Source: Metallyticus violacea
Lineage: Eukaryota; Arthropoda; Insecta; Mantodea; Metallyticidae
Assembly (NCBI GenBank): GCA_030762175.1
Contig: CM060835.1
Coordinates: 81,401,001-81,465,000 of the forward strand
Length of the DNA: 64,000 bases
Direction of reading: 5' to 3'
Numbering within the stretch: the first letter of the stretch is position 1; every line of letters starts with the position of its first letter. Under the pieces are notes generated by a model that did no database searches, was not told where the DNA came from, and saw only the letters and a program-made list of their open reading frames with translations. This document shows, piece by piece, positions 48,106 through 60,564 of this stretch. Made by a program: the position numbers and the translations under genes.

Positions 48106-48324
48106 CTGTAAAAGTCTGAGATGATTAGTGCTCATCATTTTCTGTTTGTGTGAATTCAGTTTTGTTATGTTAACACAGTTTGTTTGGTTTTGTGTGTGTG
48201 TGTTGTAAGTGCGTATACATTTTGGCACCCTCTGTATAAGTAATTGTTAATCTTTGCTGGCCCAAGTATAAATTTAAAACTTAAAATCTTCCGGGCTGGC
48301 CCATGAGCTTCCTTCTCTAACGGA

Positions 48325-48586
48325 TCCTAAACCAAGATCGCGGGTTCGATCCCGGCCAGGACCGATGGATTTTTCCGGCGTAAAATCTTAAGTATGGCTT
48401 CCTTCGGAAGGGGAGTAAAGCCGTGGGTCCCGTGCCGTACATTTACGGTATGATAAAGAACCTAGAGCCAGAATAAAAGAGGCCTCTGAACAAAATTTGT
48501 GGGAAGTTTCACGTCCTGATTTGAATGGGGCGCCGATGATCTGAGATGTTAAAGAGTGTCCGTAAATAAATAAACCAAAGCCAATA
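48325..48586 (+). mobile_element. SINE-A copy 7 with 9-bp TSD
   Basis: 5'-truncated in the head. B box GGTTCGATCCC, body with CTTCCTTCGGAAGGGGAG, GTGCCGTACATTTACGG and tail GTAAATAAATAAACC. The repeat TCTAACGGA flanks it at 48316-48324 and 48587-48595. Confidence 0.9.
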
Positions 48587-48753
48587 TCTAACGGAGGACC
48601 CGTATGCTAATGCTACTACAGTAGAGAGGAAATGCGCGCTTATTGCTTAAGATGAATTAAGAAGTAATCGTTTATACAGCGCTCGTTTGTTGTTGTTTTT
48701 TCGAAAGTTGAACAGTAGAAGAGAAAACGGCAAATAATTATGGCATTTTCTTT

Positions 48754-48768
48754 GGGGGGGGGGGGGGG
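48754..48768. repeat. G homopolymer
   Basis: Fifteen consecutive G, an unusual length in this A+T-rich window. Confidence 0.9.
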
Positions 48769-48924
48769 ATCTGACCCTTATTGATGGGTCGCTATTTAAT
48801 TTTCGGAATTTGAGGAAACTGCGAGAAATGTGTATCCTGTTGACCGCAACGGAAAGAGCCTGTCTTTATTAGTAACAATAGAAGCTGCAACAAAATGTTA
48901 ATGTGTAACTAGTTTGCAGAATAC

Positions 48925-49085
48925 AGACGAAGTAGAATAGCCCTGAAAGATGAGCAACGCAAGGGACATCCAGTAACAGAAGTCGCAGATGAAAACATAG
49001 CTCATGGAGAAGGCATAGTAAAGAACGACCTGGGAGTGAATTGCAGGGAGATAGAGAAGTTTCTAAACGTTCATCGTTTCATTTG
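48925..49085 (+). pseudogene. mariner transposase N-terminal fragment
   Basis: The plus strand reads EYRRSRIALKDEQRKGHPVT then EVADENIAHGEGIVKNDLGV and NCREIEKFLNV. This fits the mariner linker and second helix-turn-helix (F+.GR.S.EDE.R.GRPV...DENIA..E.+V..DRRV..REI). Beyond residue 55 the sequence no longer matches. No catalytic domain or terminal repeat was found. It is a separate lineage from the 23.7 kb copy, judged by the linker residues. Confidence 0.7.
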
Positions 49086-50069
49086 TGCAGGATTTCTATC
49101 TCCTTGTGAGGAAGCTTTGTTGTCGTTGCGTACCTCACAACCTCAAAAAAGAACAAAAGGCAGCAATAGTGAAATGTTACCTGAAATGACATGTCCTTCG
49201 ACAACAGCAGCTTCCAGAGTGTCCACGATATCTTCCCAGGTGACGAAAGCTTCAAACTCCCAGTGATGTAGAAGTGCAGGTCAAAGATGGTTGTCGGTTT
49301 CTTCTCATCAATCTCTTTATTACAAACCATTGCACTCCAGGAGCAAAACAGTAATTGCCAACTGTACACTATAGTTTACCTCCACAGAACCCTATCAGAA
49401 AGAAGACCGAAGTCTTCTGCTGCTTCACCATGACTATGTCTCTGTATGCACTTCTTTGAACGCACCGGTATTTGTGCAAGAATCGGGAGTGAGTCATCGC
49501 ATATCTGACTTCCTGAGCTGTTTTGCTGTTTTCAACTGTCAAGGAAAAACTGAGAGATCATCAGTTTGTGAGCCCGGAAGAAGCGCCAACTCTTCAGTAG
49601 CATGGCAGGTTGCTTCCATGCAGAGTGTGTGAGCTAAGGACTTCTTAGTGTGATTCCCAAAATTAAACAGTTGTCCTCATGTAACAATGTAATATCAATA
49701 CAATCAGAAAAATCAACAACTTTCTCAGCGTCAAGTGCACTACTGATTACAGTGTTAGGGAATGTCGTTTTCATAGTGATACGTTTAATAACATTTCCAT
49801 CTCTTTAAGTTTCTTTAAATTAAATTAATTTGTAAATAAAACATTTCAATTGGCACTCCCCACTTACTGTAAAAAGGAAATACCAGGAGTGTTTGTTGAT
49901 GATCTCGTGACAGGAGCAAAAACCACGACATGCCATTAATGAAATTTCTAGATTTTGTGCAGAATGAGATCTAAGGATGAACAGTGAAAGATTAAAGATA
50001 ATAGTATTCAAAAACAGGTGCAACTCAAGGAGAGATGAGAGATGGTTTTTTAATAGAAGCCTAAATTAG
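49086..50069. other. unannotated region
   Basis: Overlapping frames on both strands near 49036-49369 have no motif beyond the mariner fragment above. Nothing else recognised. Confidence 0.4.
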
Positions 50070-51170
50070 TGAAAGAATTTGACTTGGGAGTGAAATTTGC
50101 CAGTAATGAAAGGTGGTAGGTGCCTTCTAAATGTGCACGAGCCAAAGGTAAATTAGCTATGTAAGCTGTCAGAATAAGTTTGTACATAAGTTCTCATATC
50201 GCCAATGAAATGACTAGAAAGACTGTATGAGGCTGTGGCTGAGTCAAAGATGATGTATGCAGTAGAAATTTGGGGAGTGTCAAAGGGGCGGATAAGGGTT
50301 GACGTGGTACATGGAATGCTTCGTTGAGAAGTTCTGGGGTTAGCAGAAGGTTTGCCGAGGGGGGTGAGTTTGGCACAACTAGGAAAGACATAATAGTGGA
50401 GAAAATCTTGAAATATTTGCACAAATGTTTAAAACTAGGTGATAACAATGTACTAAGAATGTCTTATGTACCAAAGAGATGTACTGGGAAGGGAGAGTAG
50501 GTTTGAGGAGGTGGAGAAACCATTAGAAAAATGGGGGCTGTGTGAAAGTAACGTCAGTGGTTTTTGGAAAGAAGTGAGACAGAGGGTAGAAGATATAGAG
50601 AAATAAGAAATTTGGACTAGCTTTGAGGATAAACTTTTTTATACTTGTACAGAATAATTAAAATAAATTTGGGACGGGAGAAATAATTGTGATCAATTTG
50701 GAAGAATAGGCCTTGCATGGTTGCGAACAGAATTATTACTTCTAAAAGGATTAAGAAAACATTTTAAAGAATAATGCATTATATATGGGAAAGTGGTTAG
50801 TGCTTTACGTTGTCTAATGGAATCTAAAATGGTAAAAAGGTGGAGGGGTGGTATCTGGAACGAGATATGGAACAAACTACAAGATATAATGACAGTTAAA
50901 ATATAGATATGAGGGCAGAGAAAATAAACAGGATTGGGAATTCTAAGGTAAAAGAAGGAATAAGTGGAGAAGTATAAGGAGAGAGTGAGGAAACACACGG
51001 TTGTGAAAGTGGTAATTTATTTTATGGGCTGTTTACCATACATATAACCTAGTGATTAATACATGGGGGAATCTTAATTTTGGTATTGCTAAATCCACAG
51101 ATGTTTTGTTTGATTATATAAATTTAATTACAGTGTTGTTTGCTGAAATAAAATTCATTCATTCACTCCA
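50070..51170 (+). pseudogene. LINE ORF2 C-terminal relic, copy 2 (empty site)
   Basis: Degenerate C-terminal half of a non-LTR retrotransposon protein. In order: FDLGVKFASNERW; SKMMYAVEIWGVSKGRI (the +YG.E+WG motif after the reverse transcriptase); VLGLAEGLPRGVSLAQLGK; an FWKEV.QR.-type segment near 50568; LLLLKGLRKHF; a Cys/His segment CIIYGKVVSALRCLMESKM (zinc-knuckle-like with Cys and His partly lost); WRGGIWNEIWNKLQDIMTV; and ERVRKHTVVKV. Stops and frameshifts occur throughout. It aligns at the DNA level with 13260-13690 but has no SINE. It is 5'-truncated, with no catalytic YxDD preserved. Confidence 0.68.
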
Positions 51171-53119
51171 AGAAACATTTCAGTTGTTTCTTTAGGAATA
51201 TAATAGACCATTCCTGTGTGTGAAATAATATAAATACATTAAGTAATTTATTCATTATTATCTAGAACTTATTGGTTTTTTTTTTATTCAGTTCGCGAAA
51301 CAGGCCTATTAAATATCGCCTGACATGTTTATTATACATTAAGAAATTCTCCCACGCTTCCTGAATATAAAATGAAACCACAAAATACTACGGAACTTTT
51401 GAACTTCGGAAAAATCCTTCTGATAAATGATTTAGTTTCGATTACCGCACTGCTGTGGAACGTTCCTTGCAGGAGTGGTTCCAGCTAGCTTCATTAAAAC
51501 AAAAGAGGTGCTACTTGGTTGTAGAAATAACGAATCCGGGTGGAAAAGCCGGGCAAAGCTGCTTGATGCGTCATTGCGCTGACAAATGACAGCAGTGACG
51601 TGGTTCTTTAGAGTTACTAAATCTCGGGCAATTATCAAACATTATAAGGAATCTTTCGCTACAACGAGTTTGTTACTAATAAATAACATGTTAAACTCGC
51701 AAATACCAGAGGTAAACCTTTCCCAAGCGCGCATTATACGAAATGAAAAGTTCGATAGGTTATCGTGCCAGAATAGGCGGCAATAAATGCACCGAGTTCG
51801 GTTTGTAGCCTATCGAAGTAATTAACTTTGAGTAAAAACATCTCTAGCACATGACTATTATAACAAACGTCCTTCTTTTATTGACAAATGATATCTGAAG
51901 TCTTAAAACTCTATAAATAGCTACGTGTTTTCATTCTGTTTGCTTAGTATGTTGATGTTTCTGAGTTTGTGGCAGATAAACAAATATTCTGGTAAACCAA
52001 ATTTTTCATTATATTATATGTCTTCATCTTGAAAGAACGTCCACTATATGCCCAGGATTTTCTTCTAATGTTATAATAGTATAGTAGAAAGAAAGTAAAA
52101 TTGTTGGATACATGAAGTTTTTTGTGAAGAAACCCGTGTTTTATTTTTCCTCCAGGCAAAACTCATTAAACAAGTACTCAAATATGTCCTAATTTTAAAT
52201 AAAATCACATTTGACTAAAGGAAACTTTGGTTTAAGATAAATGTAATTGTGAAAGTGGTATCAAATTGTTTTCGCATCAAAGAAAAGTTTATATCCATAC
52301 TGGATTTGCTTTGCTTTTATGGATGGCAAGGTTTCTTTACAAGTTTTCTGCTTTGGAGCTAAATGTGTCTGATTCATTAAACTAGTAGCTGAATTCATCA
52401 TCTCGAAGACCTTTGGTAAACGGCATGAAATATAGCGGTGCTGACAACACTTATTTTTTTACATTTTTTTTACCTTGGTTGCTAGAAATAAAAATTAATT
52501 TATTCTGTACTTACCCTTCTTACAGAAGTTGCAAGTTTTGCCATTTATGTATGACACAGTATCTACATCCTCTTAAGTAACAACTCGTGCTCTCGACAAT
52601 TCCTCTGCATTGATAGACCTATTTCTAAGCGATACTTGCACCAGCGTATGTACGAAAGGCGAAAAAGAATTAATGCGTTTTATTTATAGAGCCCAAGTTG
52701 TAAAAAGATGAAGTGTTGTATCGCTGTGAAGCGGCCGACTTGATAATGAAAGATTGTAAATATACCTCACTGTATTAAAAATGTTTATATTATATTTTCA
52801 AGTCAAGCGTCTACCGCGTCACAGTTTGGAAAGTGTACCTGTTGTGATTTATTAGAAATGTTTATGTAGAACGAGTAAATAACAGACTCTTGGCAAAATA
52901 TGCAAATATGTTTTATGCAGAAATGGGGTTAAGAGGAACCAACACATCAGATAGAAAAGGCAGAATCAATGTATACTTTTAAATTACATTTGAGTCATAC
53001 GTAGTGAATAAAATTTCTGGGTTTTTACTAAATGGAATTCCGTGCAATAATATTACAAATTATAAAAAATAAGAAACCAAGATTGTGACAAAAATTAATT
53101 CAGATATTATCCACAATCT
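51171..53119. other. unannotated region
   Basis: Frames at 51432-51638 and 51586-51786 lack motifs. Nothing supported. Confidence 0.4.
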
Positions 53120-53245
53120 GGAAAGAAAGAAACAAAGAAAGAAAAGAAGAGAAGAAGAAGAAGAAGAAGAAGAAGAAGAAGCAGAAGCAGAAGGAGGAGG
53201 AGGAGGAGGAGGAGGAGGAGGAGGAGGAGGAGAAGGAGGAAAGAA
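53120..53245. repeat. polypurine tract, (GAAA)n-(GAA)n-(GGA)n
   Basis: More than 120 bases almost entirely of A and G on the plus strand, ordered GAAA, GAA, GCAGAA, then GGA. The Glu/Gly-rich and Ser/Pro-rich open frames on the two strands are its translations, not genes. Confidence 0.95.
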
Positions 53246-55663
53246 CACTGTCATAGAAGATATGGAGTAAAACGATTTAATGATAAATTTACTTTGGAAA
53301 TGCAAGAGCTTGTAAAAATCTGATTATTCCGTAATCAACTTCACAAAAGTAATAAGTGCATTTATGACAAATTTCCTTTTTAAATATTGTGACATCAAGT
53401 GCAGCATTTATTTGAGAATATTCTGCTGAAAATTTTTAATACACAATTATTTATATTTAGTTATTTATGTCCAACAACATTACTAGATGCTGGTTGGTTG
53501 GTACCACACGAAACCTGAAAAAACATCTATTTGTTAATTGCTTAAAAGATGGAGCGAGTATTACACAGGCAATTCCTGTATCATATGATTTTGTTTGGTT
53601 TTTAATTACTGTGCACTTGTTCTTTGGGGTTCCATGATGAGCAAGAAATAAATATTTCATTCTTCTTGAAGGCCAAGGAAAACCATGTAGAGAGACAATC
53701 AGATTGGCTGGCAACGGAGATCGAGCCCGAGATAATGTTTACGTCAAATAGATATTAAGTCTTTAGTAGCTTATTCTTCTGTTATTCGTGACCCAACTAA
53801 CGCTGGTTTCTAAATTGTAACATTAAGCATTTCAGCAACTAGCCAGTCACTGCGAAAATATAAATATATTAAATGTTTCGATAGCATGCATATTAAAGAC
53901 CTACTATGATGAAAGTTGTAAAAACTACCTGCTTGAAAACAGCTGTGTTTCAAAATGTACCCAATCCAGGCTTATATATGAACTTGCGTGCAGTGTTGCC
54001 AGATTAAGGAAATTTTCCCATGACAAAGGAAAACAGAAACGGCTGTAAATCGTGAGACACATTTTTGTTTTTTAATATCTGAAAAACGTGGGGAACATTT
54101 TTAGCCCTATTTGCACAAAATATTATACCATAACTTTAATCGATTTGTTTAGACAAATGAATTGACATTTTAAAATGACAGCGATACTTCTGTTCCGACT
54201 GTGTAGTATATTTTGATGCACCGTGTTTTTATTTAAACCCTGAAACCTTTCACGACAATGTTATTGAATGCTTAAAGACTGGAATTAATTTACATTTTTT
54301 ATCAATTACGTTTTAAATGAGTGTATAAATCGCACGTTTTATTAGTATATGAATAGAAAATGTTAATGATGTTTTCGTTATTCTGTTTACCAGTAACTCT
54401 AGATATTAATGCACGGCTGCCACTCTGTTAATTTGCGATAGTGTACATTGTAGCAGTGTCAATATTAAGAGTGCAGTTTTTCTGAAGGTATTTGTTATCT
54501 TGAGTAAATCAAATTGACGCCTTAAAAGAAAAGGAAAATTCGGGGCGAACTGTCGCTTACAAAGTGTCAGAACATAACAGAAAGAAATGAAGCCAAGAGG
54601 AAAGCAGTTCAAGGAGTAGTTAGACAGAGTGTCGGGAAATGACATTAAGTGAAGTTATTGCAAGTATGCTACAAAAGTGACCCGCAGAAACATAGTCTGG
54701 GCCAAAAACACACAAAACTAGTCAAAATATTTTCTTACATTTATATTACACCAATCAGTTCGTTTATGTCAAAAAGTGACACGAAAACAAGATAGACGGA
54801 AGCTGAGATCAATTATGTTGCATTTAAAGTTGTTCCCGTAATTTACCGATTTTAAATTTACGCAGGAATTAAAATTAAAAGCGAACAAAGTGCACAAATG
54901 TTGTAAAAATGTTCAAACATCAACAATGCCCCATTTTCCATACTGATAGAAATTGCTTTATGTTCTCGCCCGTGCAAAGTTAATATCCTACTCCTGGAAC
55001 TAGTGCATTTATATTCAAGAATTCTGCAGATTTCAAACAATGCTTTCACTCCAAGGCTATACCCTTAAATAACATTGCTGCGTGGCTCGTAATGGGTTAA
55101 TGCTATGGTCGGCCAAAGATTTCTTTGTCACTCGTCTGAAAAAAGGTGCAAGGGACAGTTTTGGATGGGCTGCATATCTCATCCGGTCACTGCACTGGTC
55201 GCTAGTAAAGCATGCGAAGAAAATCCCCCTGTGCAACAGAAGAAGTAATAGGAAGAGGCAAAAGAGCTTAGCTATCGTTCTTTTAGTGTCAGCAATCTCT
55301 GCACAGCTCAGATGTTTTAAATAACAAGTGGTAAGTTTATTGCTCTTTATTCGAAACTGACATACTGCTAAATTAAATTTATTGCAGCTATTTTTTCAGA
55401 TTTATTTTCATTGTTGTCTGCCATAGCATTATTTTTTGTTTTAATTTACAGCAATTTGAAAATTTTGTTTGATATTTAAGATTACGAATATCAGAGTTGT
55501 AGGGAAAATCAGATATATGAGAGAAATTAAGGAAACATGATGGTAATTTCAACCCTCAATAGCTGGCAACAGTGCTTGCGCGATAGCCTTCAGTTGATAA
55601 GACGACCAGAGCGTGCTGCACCAAAGCTACGAGTAGATTGGAATTTGTTCATGACATCTGTGT
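53246..55663. other. unannotated region
   Basis: The 80-codon frame at 55082-55324 and the 85-codon frame at 53457-53714 (minus) show no family motif. No gene supported. Confidence 0.4.
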
Positions 55664-55705
55664 TGTGTGTGAATTACAGTAAATTATTCTTATTAGTGCA
55701 CTGAA

Positions 55706-56225
55706 ATGCCAACCGAAAAATTCAAGCTTGAGCAAAGAAGTTTTATATACGATACACACGTAAAAATCTAATCATGTAGACAATTTTCTGGTATTCCAGT
55801 ATCAGGTAGAGAAACTGTTAGATGTTTGGTTAATAAGTTTAGGACAACGGGATCGCTAAACCTAAGAAGTGAAAATGAAAAGTTCTATCGGAGGAAAAAA
55901 ATTGACAATTGGTGCAACATTCAAACGCTCTCCAAAGAAGTCTCTAAGACATTTGCATAGCAAGTGGGTGTTTCAAAAACCTCTGTTCATAGAGCTGCTA
56001 ACTTTTAAAATTGCAACCCTAGTGACTGTACTTCATGAATTACAACCTTGTGACGTCGAAAAACGAGTAAATTTCAGTAGCATACCCACACCATAGAGAA
56101 CTTAAGAACAATATAAGAACAGAAAATATGAACATTACGAAAGAAGAACTTATGCGTGTGAATGGAAATTTCTCCCGAAGATGGCAGGAATGTCTGAAGG
56201 ACTCCACTTTCAACACCACTTATAA
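55706..56225 (+). pseudogene. DUF4817/Tc1-mariner-like transposase, internally deleted
   Basis: ATG at 55706 gives MPTEKFKLEQRSFIYDTHVK, a stop, then GRETVRCLVNKFRTTGSLNL (the RKTV..LV.KF..TGS linker). Then, in shifting frames, FKRSPKKSLRHL, VGVSKTSVHRA and HELQPCDVEKRVNF, which is the second helix-turn-helix up to the LQP.D...R..F motif preceding the catalytic core. The next recognisable piece is the extreme C-terminus, NMNITKEELMRVNGNFSRRW then QECL. The whole DDE core is deleted, leaving about 520 of an expected ~1000 bases. The leader matches that at 34740-34790. Confidence 0.7.
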
Positions 56226-57734
56226 CAAGGTTAGTAGTCATTATAGTGCATTTAACAGTTATTTCTGAGTTAGTAACACGACAGTTTTAGAGCTCCAGTG
56301 TAATAGACAGTGCGCGGAGCACGCTGCGGCCCGGCAATATAAGGAACGCTCTGCACTGTGCCTGCATAACACTGTAGCGCAGGATTCCAGTGCTTGATCG
56401 GTCGATGGCATAATGGATTGCTGGCCACCAATGAAGCGATGCAAGTTGCAAACCTGTAGTTTCGCTGCCATCTCTGTCCTAGCAGAAAGAAAACGAAAAC
56501 GGAGCGAAATTGAACTGCATTTCTACCTCTTGTTAACACTGTGTATGTTTTCACCATCTGTTCAAACAGGGTTTACATCGAATTTCTGAAGACTGTGTGG
56601 GAATATATGCACACAATATCACTTACGGTTTTACGCAAGAAGACTTAAAATAACATTTATGCGCTTCTGTCACATATTCTCTTTATTGATTGAAATAAAA
56701 AGAATACATGATTGCAACTTCTACACAGAAAACATAACACAATTTGTATATACCTACGAATAACACAGAATTAGAGTTATTAATAAATGTATGAACTGCA
56801 AAATAAGTCTGTTGATATTTTTGTCAGTAACCACTTAGTTTGATTGAAAATACCCTTCCTCTGTTTAAATTAATCACTTTCTGTATAATGCTCACTTAGG
56901 CAGACCCGCAAATAATTGCTGACTGAAACAGAGCTGATATCAGAAGTACCAATACTAGAAAGCTCAACTGGGCTTAGGATCGCACAATATTCGAAAATGT
57001 ATCGTTATAAGCTGTCGCTGTGAAATATTTCTCAGATAATTCAGACGAGATTATTTTTACGAACAACATATTAATAGCCTGCATTAAATTAATTTTAAGA
57101 AAACTCGTTAACTGAAAAAATACGCGCATAATTAGCATATCACTTACCATGTACACGAACTGGTGGAAAGCTCTGTGGCAAAATGCTGGTCTACTGATGC
57201 CTATCTCGCGAACAACGCGAATCCGTTCTTTTACAGCAGTATTTTTGGAAAATACGCTTCGGCAGTTTATTTGCCAACGTAAGTAGCTTTCTATAACAGA
57301 AAATGCTTTTGAACTCACAGTCACCTAGAAAGCTTGTGAAGGTCCAACATTTCTTTTAATGTCTCAAGACTACTGCAGTTTTTGGAGTAACAAATGAAAC
57401 GTAGGATTGAAGAAGATTAGGGGAGGGACACCTAAAGTTGATTAGTATTTGCTTCCACTGGTGCAGTAAAACTCCTACCTGATATATAATTCAAATTCAA
57501 AAAATTGGAAACAGAAACTGATTCAGGCTGAGTAATGAACAAAGCGATAATGACTACCATATGTCTAGCATTTTCCTTCTACCGTACCAGAATATGGCAA
57601 GAATTATTTAGAAAATTAAGTAAATTAGAAAATGTGTCTATTTATATTCTTCATATAAAATTAAAATATAATGTGTTAAATAAACTGTGACACCTATCAT
57701 GATTTGATGAAAAAACGCAGACCAGCAAGGAAGA
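56226..57734. other. unannotated region with GC-richer patch
   Basis: A GC-richer patch at about 56280-56540 stands out in base composition, with overlapping minus-strand frames of 70 and 95 codons lacking known motifs. No gene is supported. Confidence 0.35.
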
Positions 57735-57905
57735 GTTGGACTTTGGGAACAGGTGGAAGAGAGAGCCAAATATAGAGAGTAGGGTGGATGCTCCAACTAT
57801 TCATACCTCAAATCTGTTCGTTTTCCAGTACTAAAATACCTGTGTGAGCCGGTGCACTGTCTTGAAGAAAAAAAGTTCTGCAAGTCGCGTCTTTACTCAG
57901 ATTTT
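57735..57905 (-). pseudogene. mariner transposase catalytic-core fragment
   Basis: The minus strand reads FFLQDSAPAHTGILVLENEQ (equivalent of LHDNAPAHT, with the second catalytic Asp retained), followed after a stop and frameshift by YE, a stop, then LEHPPYSLYLALSSTCSQ (equivalent of LEHPPYSPDLAPSDF, with the third Asp lost). Sequence up to about 58090 may belong to the same relic but matches poorly. No inverted repeats were identified. Confidence 0.65.
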
Positions 57906-60179
57906 TTCTTCATGTACTCGCGAATTACTCTCCGTTCCGTTTTTACCCTTATGAAATTGGTAAATTTCCTTTAGCATCCCATTGCCAAAGCCTTTTCTGC
58001 AGATGGGACCGAAATTGTCTTCCATGGCTTCTGTCCACTTTTTGACTACTATGTCGAGTCTGGTTCTGGTTCCACGGTTAAAGTCCGTTAAAACGCTGTA
58101 AACACTGTTGTAATATTTTCATATGAATGCCTGCTGTTAGCTTCTTCATATGCAATTCTTCACACAAAGCATGACATACGTTTTATTTGTTCAATGAATT
58201 CTTTTGTTATTTCACTCTTTGAACATCCTTCATGAGGGTGATCTTTAAGACGTGTATGCCAAGTTTAATTTTACAGTCAGTTTTTTAATCATTTGAAATT
58301 AAAGAGAAGATTCCCCATATAAATTTATAAATTTGATGTTAAGTCATCTTACACAAAGAACACGATACTCAGTTTTATACATTTTATGGAATATCCACAA
58401 CACATGTGTTTTAGAAAGCTGCATTAAAGAAAATTTTGAAACGATGGCTTGATATTGCAAATAAATGAATAAGACAGATGTACCAACTTAAAAAAAACAC
58501 ACACACACACACAATTATCTTGCCAAATGTATGACTACGTATGGTCGAGGGTGAGGGTTTTTAAACAGCACTTATATTTTATATAACATGAAGAAAAGAG
58601 CAGAAAAAATAATAATTAGACATCAAAATGACAATGTTAACAAGAAAAAACAAATTTGTTTACATAGTGACATTTAGGTTAGAACACCGAAGTAAGAGTT
58701 AAAGTGTTTAGTGTTCCTTATATTAAAACGCGAATGCTTAAAGGTATTTATATCGTTTTATTTTTTGAACCATTGTTTATTATCGATATGGTTAGCCCAG
58801 TATCTGTTGAATAACGGTCATGCAAAACTTGAAATAGAGTTCGTACAACTGGCCTTACATGTTTGTGTGTTTTTATAAGTGAATATCGAACCCCGCATTT
58901 GCCATCGCGACTAAGGAAAACTACGAAAAATATTAAAATAACTTCAGTAAGGAAAATGTAACTTCTTTGGAAAACGTAAATTAACGTATTTGCTCGGTTT
59001 TATTTATATTTTTATTGATGTTCAGTTACGAAAGCAGTTAAAATATAGTATTTGACTTTGTTGACATTTTAATACATTTTACTAAACATCAAATGTATTC
59101 AAAAGATATTCTACATCCGAGGCAGAATTTAGGAATAGTTTGCCGTTTATATTCACATTAATGAACTGATTTTGTTTGTTTATTTATTTAGGGAATAAAT
59201 CTAGATGCCCTTTTATTTTCTGACGCACTGTTGATGCCATGCAAGTTATGATGGTTTAGAATCTCAGCCACATAGTACGAGGGAAAGTTAGATGTGTTGC
59301 ACATTATGAAAGCTTTTTGGCATGGAGAATGACAATGATGACAGTTGTTTTATATTTATGGAATCCATTTAGAGGTTTGGTGTTCTTCCAGCACAAGTGG
59401 TTTTATGGCTGCTCTCCATAGATGATTTTGAAACAATGAAACAGAAAGAAATACGGTTTGTTACGATGCTACCAGTCTTCGGTTGCTATGGTGATGTTTG
59501 TCTATTCTTGAGAGATTCGTTTTGTATCTTTTCACAGATTTACTGCTCAAAATAACACGTTTATCTCCAGAAATAAGAATTTAAAATGTCATAAACATAA
59601 AGAATTGAAAGTTAACGCTTAATCTCTTAAATCCGATAGCTTTTTCCAAAATTATACACACGTACTTGCTCGTAAAAATATTCTAGATTTTCTGTAGAGT
59701 GTTATACATAACTAGAAAGAATGTCATTAATAACAAGAGGGAGAAATCAATCCCATTTTTCTGCTTCGAAATATACCATAGCCGTCTTTGAAAATATGAC
59801 AAACTTTTTGGGGTGCTAGATTTTATTAATAGGAACAAATAAATGCGGGGACCCTGTAGTTGTTTGATTTGCCTAAAAATGAGTTTTGTGCAAATAATAT
59901 TCTTAGATAATTTAAATTCGTTGTGTTTGTTGCTGATAGCATTTAAAACATTTACAGCTTTTCATTATTTCGAAGCGCTGAATGTAATCTTGGTTTGCTG
60001 TGACTAGCTGTGAATTTTGCGTACTTTGGTGTGATGTTTTTCTTCATTTTTAGCCTGTCTTTTATGTTTGGGAAGAGGGATGTATCTTTCTCTTCATTTT
60101 ACTGTTCTGACCGATTCGTTCTGTCATAAGTGAATGCTCTCCTCTTCCAATTTATTAAAGGTTGCACTCAAAGCTCTCA
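57906..60179. other. unannotated region
   Basis: (CA)n of about 8 units at 58498-58513. No other feature recognised. Confidence 0.4.
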
Positions 60180-60330
60180 ATAGCATCTCTTTATCGTGTG
60201 CACTCCTTTGTCAATCTGTCCGCTAACTCTAGTGAGTTCCAACGTGTGCCTTGATCCAAACAAGTCCTATTTCCCAGTGCAGCTTTAGAATAGGTAAGGG
60301 CTATTGTGGTTATGTTCTTGTTGAGAGTGT
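60180..60330 (-). pseudogene. LINE RNase H domain fragment
   Basis: The minus strand reads GLVWIKAHVGT in one frame and then ELADRLTKECTR in the next, which together fit the conserved end of the retrotransposon RNase H domain (V.W+.AH.G..GNE.AD.LAKE), with its Asp in the ADRL motif. In the first frame RDKEM-like sequence follows, as in I/R1-clade LINEs where the RNase H domain is followed by the Cys/His tail. The upstream part of the domain and any reverse transcriptase are not recognisable. One frameshift makes it a pseudogene. Confidence 0.62.
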
Positions 60331-60564
60331 AGGTTGCTGCATAACCTATTGCCATGTTTCGGTTTTCATTCTTCGCGCCAGCCAACAGATTAGAACTAAT
60401 CCAATAGCTGCAATTATGATAATTTGTAGCCTTTTTAATTTTTTTTTTTTTTAATGGGGAGGTCAAGATTTGAAGGGGGGTTTTCAAGATTTTAATAAGC
60501 ACTTATACAGTGAGTCACATTTAAAACAAACTGAAGAAATTTACACTCATTAGTTTTTCCGTTA

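Noticed and set aside
53060..53305. Proline/serine-rich and glutamate/glycine-rich open frames
   Set aside because: They are opposite-strand translations of the same polypurine tract.
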